This document shows, piece after piece, positions 36,951 through 45,470 of a stretch of 49,567 nucleotides of DNA. Below the pieces are notes generated by a model. The model was not told the DNA's origin. It saw only the letters and a list, made by a program, of their open reading frames with translations, and did not search any database. The stretch is from an uncultured Prevotellaceae bacterium. Its GTDB lineage: Bacteria > Bacteroidota > Bacteroidia > Bacteroidales > Bacteroidaceae. Position 1 is the first letter of the stretch. Every line of letters begins with the position of its first letter. Both the position numbers and the translations under genes were made by a program. The stretch lies in the NCBI GenBank assembly GCA_902799765.1, contig CADCBZ010000018.1:1-49567 (forward strand), in the 5' to 3' direction.

Positions 36951-37859
36951 TTATCTCAATCGGATGGGATCCCCCACTTTGATTTGATAATCAGCGTCCA
37001 ACTTATTCAACTTATACAGCGACTCCACGCGGATGCCGTACTTCTGTGCGATGGTGTACATCGACTCCCCCTGACGCACATAATGGCTGTAACCCTTATA
37101 ATCCTTGGGGGCCTTCTTCTGCTTCTTCTTCAACCAGATGATCTCGCCTGGCTCCAGTTCGTCATGCTTATCACGCTCGTTATACTTTGCCAGCTTCCTA
37201 TAGCTGATACCCATCTCCTTGGCCAGCGACTTGAAGGTGTCGCCCTGACGAGCGATGGTATAGTAGTTCTTGTTGAACGCCTTGATCACATGCATATCCT
37301 GACTGTTCACAGCCTGCTCCTTCGTGTGCTCATACATGAACTTGTCATAGTGCTTCGCCTCGTCATACTGGTAGAGCTTATACAGCTGGATAATCTCTAT
37401 CAGCTTATTGGCATACTGCGGATTCGTGGCATAGCCGGCAGCCTTCAGTCCCTTCGCCCAACCCTTGTAGTCGGTCTTCTTCAGTGAGAACAGCTGCTTG
37501 TATCTCGGACTGTTTACCAGGAACTTAGAGTGATCCTCATACGACTCAAAGGCGGAATCATACGCACGGAAACACTCATTTTTCTCATCGTCGTCGTGAT
37601 AGGTCTTACGCCCGTTCCAGCCGTTACACTTGATGCCGAAGTGGTTATTACCCCTGACGGCCAACTCGCTTCTGCCAGCACCACTCTCAAACACGCCCTG
37701 TGCCAATGTAATCGACGCAGGGATATTATACCGCAGCATCTGCTCGATGGCCACATCCTTATATTGGTTGAAATATTGCTGGTACGTCTGGTTCCATGTG
37801 ATCTGTCCAAACGCTGAAATCGACATGAAAAGTGCTATAGAGATAAAAAACTTCTTCAT
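36951..37859 (-). CDS. secreted GH73 glucosaminidase with two LysM domains
   Basis: The 302-residue protein starts at ATG 37859 (MKKFFISIALFMSISAFGQ, a signal peptide); the frame's extension to 37964 runs through the cdd promoter and is rejected. The GH73 domain spans about residues 40-185, with the catalytic Glu in QGVFESGAGRSELA and the GNNHFGIKC motif. Two LysM repeats follow, YYTIARQGDTFKSLAKEMGI and HYVRQGESMYTIAQKYGI. It cuts the glycan strands of peptidoglycan. It is divergent from cdd. Confidence 0.93.
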   Translation of the reverse strand: MKKFFISIALFMSISAFGQITWNQTYQQYFNQYKDVAIEQMLRYNIPASITLAQGVFESGAGRSELAVRGNNHFGIKCNGWNGRKTYHDDDEKNECFRAYDSAFESYEDHSKFLVNSPRYKQLFSLKKTDYKGWAKGLKAAGYATNPQYANKLIEIIQLYKLYQYDEAKHYDKFMYEHTKEQAVNSQDMHVIKAFNKNYYTIARQGDTFKSLAKEMGISYRKLAKYNERDKHDELEPGEIIWLKKKQKKAPKDYKGYSHYVRQGESMYTIAQKYGIRVESLYKLNKLDADYQIKVGDPIRLR

Positions 37860-37878
37860 CTTTTTACAATTCTTTGTG

Positions 37879-37916
37879 CAAAAGTAGTGATAATTCCCGA
37901 AATATTCGTATTTTTG
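37879..37916. promoter_or_regulatory. divergent -7 elements for the GH73 gene and cdd
   Basis: The minus strand has TACTTTTG (37879-37886) for the glucosaminidase, and the plus strand has TATTTTTG (37909-37916) for cdd. Both match TAnnTTTG; neither has a clean TTTG at -33. Confidence 0.55.
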
Positions 37917-37935
37917 CCCAAAATTATCGCAAAAT

Positions 37936-38409
37936 ATGGAACAACTGGAGCTAAAAACCGTCATTAACGCCTGTCAAATGGAAGAACTGTCGCCAGCCGA
38001 CCAGCATCTCATGTCGCTGGCCATCGAAGCCACGCATCGCAGTTATGCCCCCTATTCCCACTTCCATGTGGGCGCTGCCGTCCGTTTGGATAACGGCGTT
38101 GAGATCATCGGCTGCAATCAGGAGAATGCGGCCTATCCCTCTGGCCTCTGTGCTGAGCGTACAGCCCTCTTCGCCGCTGGTGCCCAGTATCCCGATGTGG
38201 GTGTCGATACCCTCGCCATTGCCGCCCGTGGCACGGATGGAGAGCTATTGGAAGAGCCCTGCAGCCCCTGTGGCAGTTGCCGTCAGGTCATCATCGAGAC
38301 GGAGACGCGTGCCAAGCATCCCATCCGTATCCTGCTCTACGGTCGCCGCTGCATCTACATCATCGACGGCATCCGTCAGCTCATGCCCTTAATGTTCTCT
38401 GAATTTTAA
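37936..38409 (+). CDS. cdd: cytidine deaminase
   Basis: The 157-residue enzyme deaminates cytidine and deoxycytidine to uridine in pyrimidine salvage. Zinc motifs are GLCAERTALF (Cys plus catalytic Glu) and PCSPCGSCRQV (two Cys). The substrate segment SHFHVGAAV is present, with SxF as is usual. The length is normal for homotetrameric Cdd. Its last 4 bp overlap the convergent lipoprotein gene. Confidence 0.95.
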   Translation: MEQLELKTVINACQMEELSPADQHLMSLAIEATHRSYAPYSHFHVGAAVRLDNGVEIIGCNQENAAYPSGLCAERTALFAAGAQYPDVGVDTLAIAARGTDGELLEEPCSPCGSCRQVIIETETRAKHPIRILLYGRRCIYIIDGIRQLMPLMFSEF

Positions 38410-39725
38410 TAACAGCCTTTGCCCTTGGCTGTCGATTCTTCGCTGAGGTGGAAGTCATACTCCAGCTTCTCCTCATCGATCATCACGAATTGATCCTTAC
38501 CCTCTATCTCGTCTGTCGGACTCTCCCAGATGATATCCTTGAAGTGGCCGTTATCCATAGCCTCCATCCTGAGCAGACAGTTCTCGAAGCGATAATCCAC
38601 TTCGTCGCCCACCTGCTCTCTCATCACCTCGTCGTCCTCATAGCCTGTGGCGATCGTCCCTTCACACACGAAGCGCTTCAAGGGGCAATCATCCCCGTTC
38701 ACCAGTCGGATGGCAGCACCTCGTTCCGCCTCAAACGGATAGAACTGCGCGATGGTGCAATAGCTGATCTCTGCCATGCCGCCGATCACAGCCAGGCAGT
38801 CGCCCTTTGCGTTCGTCAGCTGACAATGGTCTATCTTCACCTTCGCATTCGTCACCTTCACGCCAACGCCCTTCGAGTTATGCACCACGCAATGCGTCAT
38901 CACCAGACGATATGCCTCCTCATCCAGCTTCGCCTGATCCATCACGAGCGCATCGGTGGCATTCCTGATCTCCGTATCCACCAGCTCATTGTCCGTCGAA
39001 GACTCGTAGAAATGTACGCCCTTCCACTGGCCACTGATACGGTCGTATGGCAGATAATTAAACATATAGTCGAGCCTGTCGCCTCTCAGCAGACAGCCCT
39101 CCGTCTTCAGTGAGCCATACACCTCCACGCCCGAGGCATCGTGGAAATAAAGTTCTGTGTTCCTGAGTGTCAGCGTAGCCCCTTCCTTCACGGTCAGGTT
39201 GCCATAGATCACCAAAGGCACCGCCGACTCAATCACAGAATCCTCAGCGATCTCAGGGTCATACAGCTTCTTCGCGTCCCATGCCCACGCTCGCAGGTTC
39301 ACCGCCTGTTCCGTTCCGTTCTCCTGAACGAACAGCAGGTCGTCCTCCACCAGTTTCGGCTCCAGCTGATGGGTGGTCTGAGCCGTCAGCTCCACGAACA
39401 CCAGCAGACTGTCCTTTCGTCTCACATCCACGTTGCTGACTTGCGAGCCGTTCGAATTATCGAGATAGATGCCGTCCACATTCACCCTGAAGCCCGTCTG
39501 GTTACCCTTCTTCAGCCTCACCGTCTGCAGTCGCAGTCCGTTATCCTGGCGGTTATACACCCAGAACGAATACGTCGAAGAAGGCGTGTTGCTGAACACC
39601 GTATCGATCTGCAACGTATCCACCTCGAAGTCCAGACGCATGCCAGCACCTGTCGAGAACTTATCCTCATCCTCGCAGGCCACTATTATCAGCGCAACTA
39701 TCAGCACATAAAAAATCCGTTTCAT
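38406..39725 (-). CDS. lipoprotein with right-handed beta-helix repeats
   Basis: The 439-residue protein has a lipoprotein signal peptide (IVALIIVAC then EDED), so it is probably anchored in a membrane; acidic residues after the Cys favour surface export in Bacteroidetes. The middle (residues ~180-360) shows parallel beta-helix rungs: PLVIYGNLTVKEGATLTLRNTE, GVEVYGSLKTEGC, LVMTHCVVHNSKGVGVKV, KVKIDHCQLTNAKG. It may bind or process a polysaccharide, but no catalytic residues can be assigned. It lies 39 bp after rubrerythrin and converges on cdd. Confidence 0.75.
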   Translation of the reverse strand: MKRIFYVLIVALIIVACEDEDKFSTGAGMRLDFEVDTLQIDTVFSNTPSSTYSFWVYNRQDNGLRLQTVRLKKGNQTGFRVNVDGIYLDNSNGSQVSNVDVRRKDSLLVFVELTAQTTHQLEPKLVEDDLLFVQENGTEQAVNLRAWAWDAKKLYDPEIAEDSVIESAVPLVIYGNLTVKEGATLTLRNTELYFHDASGVEVYGSLKTEGCLLRGDRLDYMFNYLPYDRISGQWKGVHFYESSTDNELVDTEIRNATDALVMDQAKLDEEAYRLVMTHCVVHNSKGVGVKVTNAKVKIDHCQLTNAKGDCLAVIGGMAEISYCTIAQFYPFEAERGAAIRLVNGDDCPLKRFVCEGTIATGYEDDEVMREQVGDEVDYRFENCLLRMEAMDNGHFKDIIWESPTDEIEGKDQFVMIDEEKLEYDFHLSEESTAKGKGCY

Positions 39726-39764
39726 CTTAATGATAAAACGGACTTTTCTTCGATTTATTGCGTC

Positions 39765-40319
39765 TTACTTGAAGTATCTCTTCAGCAAGCCTGCGAATCC
39801 TGCACCATGACGGGCCTCGTCCTTCGCCATCTCGTGCACGGTGTCGTGGATAGCATCGAAGCCAGCCACCTTCGCATTCTTGGCAATACGGAACTTATCC
39901 TCGCAAGCACCAGCCTCTGCAGCAGCGCGCTTCTCCAGATTCGTCTTTGTATCCCATACGCACTCACCCAGCAGCTCAGCAAACTTGGCAGCATGCTCAG
40001 CCTCCTCGAAAGCGTAGCGCTTGAAAGCCTCGGCGATCTCGGGATAACCTTCGCGGTCGGCCTGACGACTCATAGCTAGATACATACCAACCTCACCACA
40101 CTCACCGTTGAAGTGGTTACGCAGGTCGTCAATCATCTCCTGGCTCACGCCCTCGGGCTTGCCGTCGCCAATCTTATGAACAGTGGCAAAGGTCATCTCG
40201 CCATCGTCCTTCAGCTCAGAGAACTTGTCGGCAGGAGCCTTACAGATGGGGCACTTCTCGGGAGCAGCATCGCCTTCATAGATATATCCACAAACGGCGC
40301 AAATAAACTTTTTCTTCAT
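39765..40319 (-). CDS. rubrerythrin with N-terminal rubredoxin domain
   Basis: The 184-residue protein starts at ATG 40319 ([16 protein letters not shown]). The rubredoxin cysteines are CAVC and CPIC. A ferritin-like four-helix di-iron domain follows, with Glu ligands in [30 protein letters not shown] and [13 protein letters not shown]. This order (rubredoxin first) is the reverse-rubrerythrin type, which reduces hydrogen peroxide in anaerobes. It has its own perfect promoter. The frame's extension to 40406 covers that promoter and is rejected. Confidence 0.95.
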   Translation of the reverse strand: MKKKFICAVCGYIYEGDAAPEKCPICKAPADKFSELKDDGEMTFATVHKIGDGKPEGVSQEMIDDLRNHFNGECGEVGMYLAMSRQADREGYPEIAEAFKRYAFEEAEHAAKFAELLGECVWDTKTNLEKRAAAEAGACEDKFRIAKNAKVAGFDAIHDTVHEMAKDEARHGAGFAGLLKRYFK

Positions 40320-40383
40320 AATCGCATTTGTTTTTAAGTTATTAAAATAATATGTGTCTCTAGAGTTTTTGAATTTCTGTCTG

Positions 40384-40415
40384 CAAATATACGAACTAAA
40401 TTTCAAATCTCCAAA
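40384..40415 (-). promoter_or_regulatory. perfect promoter for rubrerythrin
   Basis: On the minus strand, TTTG (40412-40415), exactly 20 bp, then TATATTTG (40384-40391), giving a leader of about 60 nt. Confidence 0.88.
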
Positions 40416-40466
40416 CTTTTCGGCACATTTATTTTAAAATGGTGCATGTTGCACGTTGCGCGATGC

Positions 40467-42842
40467 TCAGAACATGCTGCCCGTCTTCCTGTATTTGGCT
40501 ATACCGTTCTCCATTCCCGTCTTCTCCACGATATGGTCTTTCTGAAGCCGACTGATCTTCATGCGGGCTGATCCGGTACTGCCCAACTTATAGATCCGCA
40601 TCACATCTTCAGTCGTAAACTCATCAGGCAGCCGACTGAAACCTTCCAGCGTCTTCTGACGTCTCATCACATTGACTGAGGCATCTTTCAGCTTATTGTC
40701 GAAATAGGCTTCTGCCAGGGCACCGAAGTAGTGACGCTGACAGGCATATTGGATGTTCGTCATCAGTTCTGCCAGTCGCCAGTCCGTCTCGTCCGTCTCG
40801 AACGACCCACACCAGAACTGACCGTCCTGCTTCATCTGGTCCCAGTGGCGCATCACGATAAACGGCGCTGAGAAGTTCAATCCGTGATAGGCGCAGCGCT
40901 TCAGCAGCATCTCCTCAGCCTTCGAATCGTTCTCCTCAGCATCGGCCATCCTTCGTGCCGTCCATTCGTAGAGCTCATCCACGATCTTCTGCACGGAGAG
41001 TTCTCCTTTCATGCGATCCAGTTTCTCAGCCCATGCCTTCAGACGCTCGTCGCTCTCTAGATCCACCTCGCGCTCACGGCTCATCATCTGGAAATTGGTT
41101 GCAGGCAGCGGAATACAAGTCAGACGCGTGGCGAGACCACTTCCGAAATTCTGCTCAGTCACCATCTTCTTCAGGGCTAAGGGTGTACCCGTATAGATAA
41201 AATTCCAGATCACATAAAACTCCTGAAACACACTATCCACGTTCGAATAGGCCTGACCGTCCTCCTCGTTGTGGAAGGCTTTGAGCTGCAGGGCCTGCTT
41301 GTCGATGTAGGCACCACCCTTCTGCAACGACAGTGTGTTATCCAGCTCCGTATCAAACGTCAACATGTGCAACTGCATCGGCTCACCATCCACTTCCTCC
41401 GTGGCGTTCACCATGTCCTGAATGAACTGGGCGTTTGAGGTACGGGCTGGGTGGATGCGAACCACCACCTTCGGTTTCTTGGGCTTCTCCTTATTCGCTC
41501 CCTTCGTGCGCATCTGTTCACGATAGGCGTTGATGGCATCCTTGCCAATCTGATCGGCAGCCACAATCGGCGCAGCCAGTAACTTAAAAAGCCTGGTCGC
41601 AAAGCTCTTTCCTGAAGCAGGATCGCCAATGATCAGTGTCGAGTTGTTCAAGCGTCGCAACTCTTCAGGTCGATGATAGAACCTGTAAGTACACCTTGTC
41701 ATCAAGGTCATCATCAGTCCCCCAGCCACAAACAGCGCCGCAGGATATTGGTTGCGCTTCAACCCTTTACAGATATCCTTCAGCAACGGGAAATTCTCGC
41801 TCAGCTTTTCAATCTGCTCACCCCACTCCCACAGCCAGCGATTCATATTCTCCTCCGCCAACCTATCACTCGGGCCAGGCCCCAGTGATAGGTTTTTGGC
41901 TTTCAAGATCGTCTGCATCATCTTCGACACGCCTTTGGGCGTCTCCTTGCAGGCCGACTCTACGATACTATGAACCTCTTCTTCGCTGAGACCCAATCGT
42001 GGCATGATCTGAAGTAGTAGTGACTTGTTGTTGTCGCAAATCGCCCTTAGGTTCACGGCCAACTGATAGAGTTTCACATTACGCTCTCCCTCTTGTGGCT
42101 CGCCCCCGTTCTGTCGCCACCATTCAGCAATGATCTCCTCATACGGCACCCCCTTGAAAGATAAAGAGGCATTCCTTTCATCCACCACTGGAGGAGTTTG
42201 ACTAATCACGGTCTCATCCTCTTTCGTAGCCTGTGAATGACCGTCTCGATATAGAGCAGTATATCGCTCACTAAACGCCTTATTCTCATACGTAAATAAT
42301 TCCTTATCTAAATAAAGTATGTCAGATTCTTTACAAACGTAACTCATCCTCGATGAATCCTTTCCGCTCTCATCGATTGTCACATTACCAAGCTCACGCG
42401 CCATAACATACTGATTATCAATAAGATTCCCGACATTCGCGTCAGCTTTAAACACAACCTTCAAGCCTTTGCCAGATGGAGTCACATACACCAGCAGGAT
42501 ATCGTCTTTACGAGTCCTGTCAGCCTTGTCGCCCGTTGCCAGACGCCAACTCTCAAACACCTCGCGCGGATTCTCCACGTGGTCGATATCCATCACCACG
42601 AGGCCCGTCAGTCGGGTGGCAGATTGTTTGCGCCATGCGCCAAGCTTTCCAGCCTTAGACTCGGTCTCGTCGAAAGTCGCTTGGAAGATAAAGGCAGGCA
42701 GCTTGCGTTTCAGCGATGCCTCGCCCGTCTCACGATACTTGTCAATGTTCTCATTCCATTGCTTCGCCCTGACGAGCGCATAGAACTGCGCTTCGTCAAC
42801 GGGCAAAGTAGGATTGCTAAAATTCTTCTGATAGCAAAACAT
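40467..42842 (-). CDS. VirE-N/DUF3987 primase-helicase-like protein
   Basis: The 791-residue protein has two parts. Residues ~1-200 match the VirE_N (BT4734-like) domain, with LVVMDIDHVE (D85, D87, H88), VTPSGKGLKVVFKAD and DSSRMSYVC, a pattern like archaeo-eukaryotic primases. Residues ~330-740 match DUF3987, with Walker A in IIGDPASGKS (406-413) and helicase-like segments. A linker with VPYEEIIAEWWRQNGGEPQEGER lies between. Such proteins are common in Bacteroidetes mobile elements and near capsule loci, and probably serve plasmid- or phage-like DNA replication; that role is inference. It is the last gene of the accessory minus-strand block, 24 bp after the 108-residue gene. Confidence 0.85.
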   Translation of the reverse strand: MFCYQKNFSNPTLPVDEAQFYALVRAKQWNENIDKYRETGEASLKRKLPAFIFQATFDETESKAGKLGAWRKQSATRLTGLVVMDIDHVENPREVFESWRLATGDKADRTRKDDILLVYVTPSGKGLKVVFKADANVGNLIDNQYVMARELGNVTIDESGKDSSRMSYVCKESDILYLDKELFTYENKAFSERYTALYRDGHSQATKEDETVISQTPPVVDERNASLSFKGVPYEEIIAEWWRQNGGEPQEGERNVKLYQLAVNLRAICDNNKSLLLQIMPRLGLSEEEVHSIVESACKETPKGVSKMMQTILKAKNLSLGPGPSDRLAEENMNRWLWEWGEQIEKLSENFPLLKDICKGLKRNQYPAALFVAGGLMMTLMTRCTYRFYHRPEELRRLNNSTLIIGDPASGKSFATRLFKLLAAPIVAADQIGKDAINAYREQMRTKGANKEKPKKPKVVVRIHPARTSNAQFIQDMVNATEEVDGEPMQLHMLTFDTELDNTLSLQKGGAYIDKQALQLKAFHNEEDGQAYSNVDSVFQEFYVIWNFIYTGTPLALKKMVTEQNFGSGLATRLTCIPLPATNFQMMSREREVDLESDERLKAWAEKLDRMKGELSVQKIVDELYEWTARRMADAEENDSKAEEMLLKRCAYHGLNFSAPFIVMRHWDQMKQDGQFWCGSFETDETDWRLAELMTNIQYACQRHYFGALAEAYFDNKLKDASVNVMRRQKTLEGFSRLPDEFTTEDVMRIYKLGSTGSARMKISRLQKDHIVEKTGMENGIAKYRKTGSMF

Positions 42843-42866
42843 TCAGTTAAAAATCTCTGTCGAAGA

Positions 42867-43193
42867 TTAGATAGAATCGATGATATGTTGATCGATCAGG
42901 GCCTGTTTGATCAGCTCATTCTCTTCATCAAACATGGTCAGCTGTTCCTCGAGACTGAGGTCATTCGGAATACTCGAATAGCGCTTATAGCGTCGTAACG
43001 AGCCCTTCAGCCAGCCCCAGGGTGTCTTCTTCAATAGCTCATCTTTGAGGCGAAGCCTGCTGAGTCGGTTATACGCCCTGAATGTTAACTTACCTGTGTC
43101 CTGATCAATAAAGAGGGCACCTTCCACATGTCTGCCATTCAGAAGTCTTTCCAGCACTTCAATGGCATTTAATACAAATACATACTTCTTCAA
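42867..43193 (-). CDS. hypothetical protein, 108 residues
   Basis: No family is recognised. The protein is small, charged and soluble, starting MKKYVFVLNAIEVLERLLNG. A basic middle (KTPWGWLKGSLRRYKRY) precedes an acidic, helical end (SLEEQLTMFDEENELIKQALID). The basic middle could contact nucleic acid. It sits 9 bp after the lysozyme gene and 24 bp before the VirE-N/DUF3987 gene, so it is surely co-transcribed with the latter. Confidence 0.7.
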   Translation of the reverse strand: MKKYVFVLNAIEVLERLLNGRHVEGALFIDQDTGKLTFRAYNRLSRLRLKDELLKKTPWGWLKGSLRRYKRYSSIPNDLSLEEQLTMFDEENELIKQALIDQHIIDSI

Positions 43194-43202
43194 ATTAAAT
43201 GA

Positions 43203-43631
43203 TTACTCGAAAAATCGCTTTGCTTCCCACTCACGACGCGTCTCCAGTCCGCGCAGTTTCTTACCACCGGCATAGACCCATCGTTTGAACTCCTGTGTGA
43301 TGGCGTTTTTGCTCGCGCCCTTACGGATCAGTTTCAGCAGGTCGGAATCTCGCAGGCGGGTAATACCCAGATTAAAGGCAAACGACACCAGTGCATCCAG
43401 CTGCCCCTCCGTCCGAGCCACCTCCAGCGCTTTCACTTGCAGTTCCACATCCTGAACGTCCATTTTCAGCAGCTCCACAGCCCATCGTTCAGAGATACGG
43501 TCGCCCATGCGCACCCCCTTGGTGTGTCCGTAGCCGATGGTCGGCACTCCCGTCGCATCCTTGTATGCCTCTAACGAGCGGCCCTCCATCACCATGAGTT
43601 GGTGAATCAGAATCTCAGTTGTCTTCATCAA
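43203..43631 (-). CDS. GH24 phage-type lysozyme (endolysin-like)
   Basis: The 142-residue muramidase is of the T4/P22 type. The catalytic region reads MEGRSLEAYKDATGVPTIGYGHTKG, written here as MEGRSLEAYKD then GVPTIGYGH: Glu, Asp and Thr of the T4 triad are all present. The C-terminal RRLRGLE-like segment reads KLRGLETRREWEAKRFF. There is no signal peptide. It is a single-domain enzyme of normal endolysin length, but no holin, spanin or phage structural gene is nearby. It overlaps the Cys-rich gene by 17 bp. Confidence 0.9.
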   Translation of the reverse strand: MMKTTEILIHQLMVMEGRSLEAYKDATGVPTIGYGHTKGVRMGDRISERWAVELLKMDVQDVELQVKALEVARTEGQLDALVSFAFNLGITRLRDSDLLKLIRKGASKNAITQEFKRWVYAGGKKLRGLETRREWEAKRFFE

Positions 43632-43896
43632 TGATCTCCTTTTCTTTATTCGTTGTTATGATACATTCATTAAATTTCTCTCTCAGGTATTCCAGGCTCT
43701 TCACCTCTCCACCACCCACTCCCGCCATCGCCAGTCCCTGGCTCAGATGCCACTCGTCGCACAGTTCCTGACTCTCCACTTGTCGCTGTGTGAGTGTGCA
43801 GAGGCGTTCACCCGTTTTCCTGTCGTAGTCCTTATATTGGCACGAGGCACAGCAGATCCTGACCTCTATACCCCATCTGTTTCTATACGTTCCCAT
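43615..43896 (-). CDS. small Cys-rich protein, probable zinc binder
   Basis: The 93-residue protein has clustered Cys: RICCASCQYKDYDRKTGERLC, here shown as RICCASCQYKDYD with C after GERL, then ELCDEWHL. The spacing CxxC-x13-C-x~12-C suggests one metal site. Similar short Cys proteins occur in Bacteroidetes mobile elements, as far as I recall; the function is unknown. It overlaps its neighbours on both sides (17 and 14 bp in the longest frames), typical of a phage-like operon. Confidence 0.7.
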   Translation of the reverse strand: MGTYRNRWGIEVRICCASCQYKDYDRKTGERLCTLTQRQVESQELCDEWHLSQGLAMAGVGGGEVKSLEYLREKFNECIITTNKEKEIIDEDN

Positions 43897-44341
43897 TGGC
43901 CATATCGTTCATCGGCAAAACCAGTCCATACTTCTTGTAGAGTCTCATCAGGTGCTTGTGTGAAGGTAAAGTACACATGTCGTCATCCACATAGGTCACC
44001 ATCATATCGTAGTGTCGCTGCGCCACGGCATGGTTTAATTTCACCCGTTTACCAGTCATCACATAGAGCAGCATCGCATAGATCAGCATCGCCTTGTCGA
44101 GCGGGTGGTAGAATTTCAGCAGTCGATCCATCTCCTTTCGATTCTGAGCGTTCAACCACTGGTAGAGCAGCGTCAGCATCATCTTTCCTGCCAATCCGAA
44201 CTCCTCGTTCATCTCCACCAGGCTCACCTCTTCTGGTCTGACGGGCTTCATGCCTTCTGTCAAATGATCCATAATCTCTTTCTTCTCTTTTGCACTCAGG
44301 GGCTTTGCCACCATCAGCACGTCTTTCTTTAATCTTTTCAT
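43883..44341 (-). CDS. hypothetical protein, 152 residues
   Basis: No family is recognised. ATG 44341 (MKRLKKDVLMVAKPLS) is preferred over the frame's first ATG at 44398, because the latter lies across a -7 promoter element. The protein is helical and soluble, with KEKKEIMDHLTEG, KMMLTLLYQWLNAQNRKEMD and, near the end, RLYKKYGLVLP. It is the first gene after the 11-bp-repeat region and overlaps the Cys-rich gene by 14 bp. Confidence 0.65.
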   Translation of the reverse strand: MKRLKKDVLMVAKPLSAKEKKEIMDHLTEGMKPVRPEEVSLVEMNEEFGLAGKMMLTLLYQWLNAQNRKEMDRLLKFYHPLDKAMLIYAMLLYVMTGKRVKLNHAVAQRHYDMMVTYVDDDMCTLPSHKHLMRLYKKYGLVLPMNDMANGNV

Positions 44342-44385
44342 TGTCTTATCAAATTTAAAATGTTGTTGTTTCTTGTTTGCGTCGG

Positions 44386-44393
44386 CAAAGGTA
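44386..44393 (-). promoter_or_regulatory. -7 element before the 152-residue gene
   Basis: TACCTTTG on the minus strand fits TAnnTTTG, 45 bp from ATG 44341. No TTTG is found at -33; instead an array of 11-bp repeats lies upstream, so the promoter may need an activator. Confidence 0.5.
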
Positions 44394-44420
44394 GGCATAA
44401 ATCAAACACCCCTCCTTTGT

Positions 44421-44467
44421 TTCCGTATTCCCGTAAAAATCCCGTAATATTCCCGTATCATTCCGTA
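44421..44467. repeat. five TTCCCGTA repeats at 11-bp steps
   Basis: TTCCGTA (44421), TTCCCGTA (44428), ATCCCGTA (44439), TTCCCGTA (44450) and TTCCGTA (44461): the last four starts are exactly 11 bp apart. They lie 28-81 bp upstream of the -7 element of the 152-residue gene, in the 140-bp gap after the 212-residue gene. One site per helical turn suggests cooperative binding of a regulator or an iteron-like array. Confidence 0.75.
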
Positions 44468-44481
44468 AGAATCAGCCGTTT

Positions 44482-45120
44482 TCAGCCCTCAAACTGCTGC
44501 ATCAGCACATCCCAGAACGTATCACAGAGTGAGGCTATCGGATTGTAGTCCATCTCGAAATAGGCATTCTCAAAGTCACCAGCCTCAAACACCTTATTCA
44601 TATTCTTAAAGACATTCTCCGTGAGTCTCAGCTTTTCTGGCCAGGATGCTGGCGTGGCATGACAGGCCATCACCAGGAATCCGCATTGCGTCAATCCGAA
44701 GTCAAGTCTGTCTCTCACCACCAAATAGATACCTAACCAGTGATACTTTTTCCTGAACAGCTCAGGATGATTAGCCATCAGGCACGCCAGCCCCTGCTGC
44801 AACAGCAGCTCTCTCTCAGGCACCGTCATGTTCTGGTATCTGATTCGCAGGTCGTCGTAGAACTTCTTCTTGGCCATCGTCAAGAGCGTCTTCTGCACCT
44901 CCTGCTTAGGCACGGGAATCTTCTCCACGCGATAGTAGGCCCTTACCTCGTTCACCAGGTCGATGTAGTCATAAAAGCCATACATCAGTCCATGGGCCAT
45001 CAGTGTCACTAAGTAATGCTCTGCCAGCGCATAGCTGCCAGCCTTCTTGGCCATGCCCACCAGGGTCTCGTCCTTCATCCTCACCCCGTCATGCCACACG
45101 ACATCCAATCTCTCTTCCAT
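44482..45120 (-). CDS. hypothetical protein, 212 residues
   Basis: No family is recognised. The protein is mostly helical, with no signal peptide. Features: EERLDVVWHDGVRMKDETLV at the start, a hydrophobic stretch AEHYLVTLMAHGLMYGFYDY, and CGFLVMACHATPASWPEKLRL in the second half. It starts 6 bp after the 91-residue gene and ends just before the 11-bp repeats. Codon use looks like that of its block rather than the housekeeping genes, but this was not computed. Confidence 0.65.
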   Translation of the reverse strand: MEERLDVVWHDGVRMKDETLVGMAKKAGSYALAEHYLVTLMAHGLMYGFYDYIDLVNEVRAYYRVEKIPVPKQEVQKTLLTMAKKKFYDDLRIRYQNMTVPERELLLQQGLACLMANHPELFRKKYHWLGIYLVVRDRLDFGLTQCGFLVMACHATPASWPEKLRLTENVFKNMNKVFEAGDFENAYFEMDYNPIASLCDTFWDVLMQQFEG

Positions 45121-45126
45121 AACTTC

Positions 45127-45402
45127 TCACTTCTTCAATGGTACTGGCCATTCAAAACTCTTCTCAGGTTCCATCCACACATGGATCACCACCCCGGCAA
45201 ACAGCGCCATACGGCTGTAATAGAAATACTTCTCCTGTCCCACCGTCAGTTCATAGCCGTTAGGTCTCGATACCACATTCAGTCGCTCAGGCCAGCGTCT
45301 CAGTTGATAGCGTCGGCCGTTCTGCATGCAGTTCTTCTGCTGCAGCTCTTCGTTCGAAAGTCCCACTTCAGGAATGGGTTTCAATACATCTTTTACCATC
45401 AT
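45127..45402 (-). CDS. hypothetical protein, 91 residues
   Basis: No family is recognised. The small soluble protein starts MMVKDVLKPIPEVGLSN, with a basic middle (GRRYQLRRWPERLNVV) and a beta-rich end (KYFYYSRMALFAGVVIHVW). It is first in the accessory minus-strand block, about 65 nt after a perfect promoter. A leader hairpin (GCATT/AATGC near 45449-45466) lies between. Confidence 0.65.
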   Translation of the reverse strand: MMVKDVLKPIPEVGLSNEELQQKNCMQNGRRYQLRRWPERLNVVSRPNGYELTVGQEKYFYYSRMALFAGVVIHVWMEPEKSFEWPVPLKK

Positions 45403-45470
45403 TTTAAGTATTATATTAATAATGTACGCACGAGGACTTTCCTCTGCATTGCATTTCCAGGAATGCGCTG

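Noticed and set aside
39141-40079. Plus-strand frame of 312 residues
   Set aside because: It crosses the lipoprotein and rubrerythrin genes in antisense and resembles neither a family nor coding sequence.
40441-40468. Short TTGCACG-like tandem repeats next to the VirE-N gene end, considered as an attachment site
   Set aside because: Units are only 7-8 bp and degenerate, and no matching copy was found near the other end of the accessory region.
44421-44467. Possible CRISPR array
   Set aside because: Units are 7-8 bp at 11-bp steps with no spacers, and there are no cas genes.
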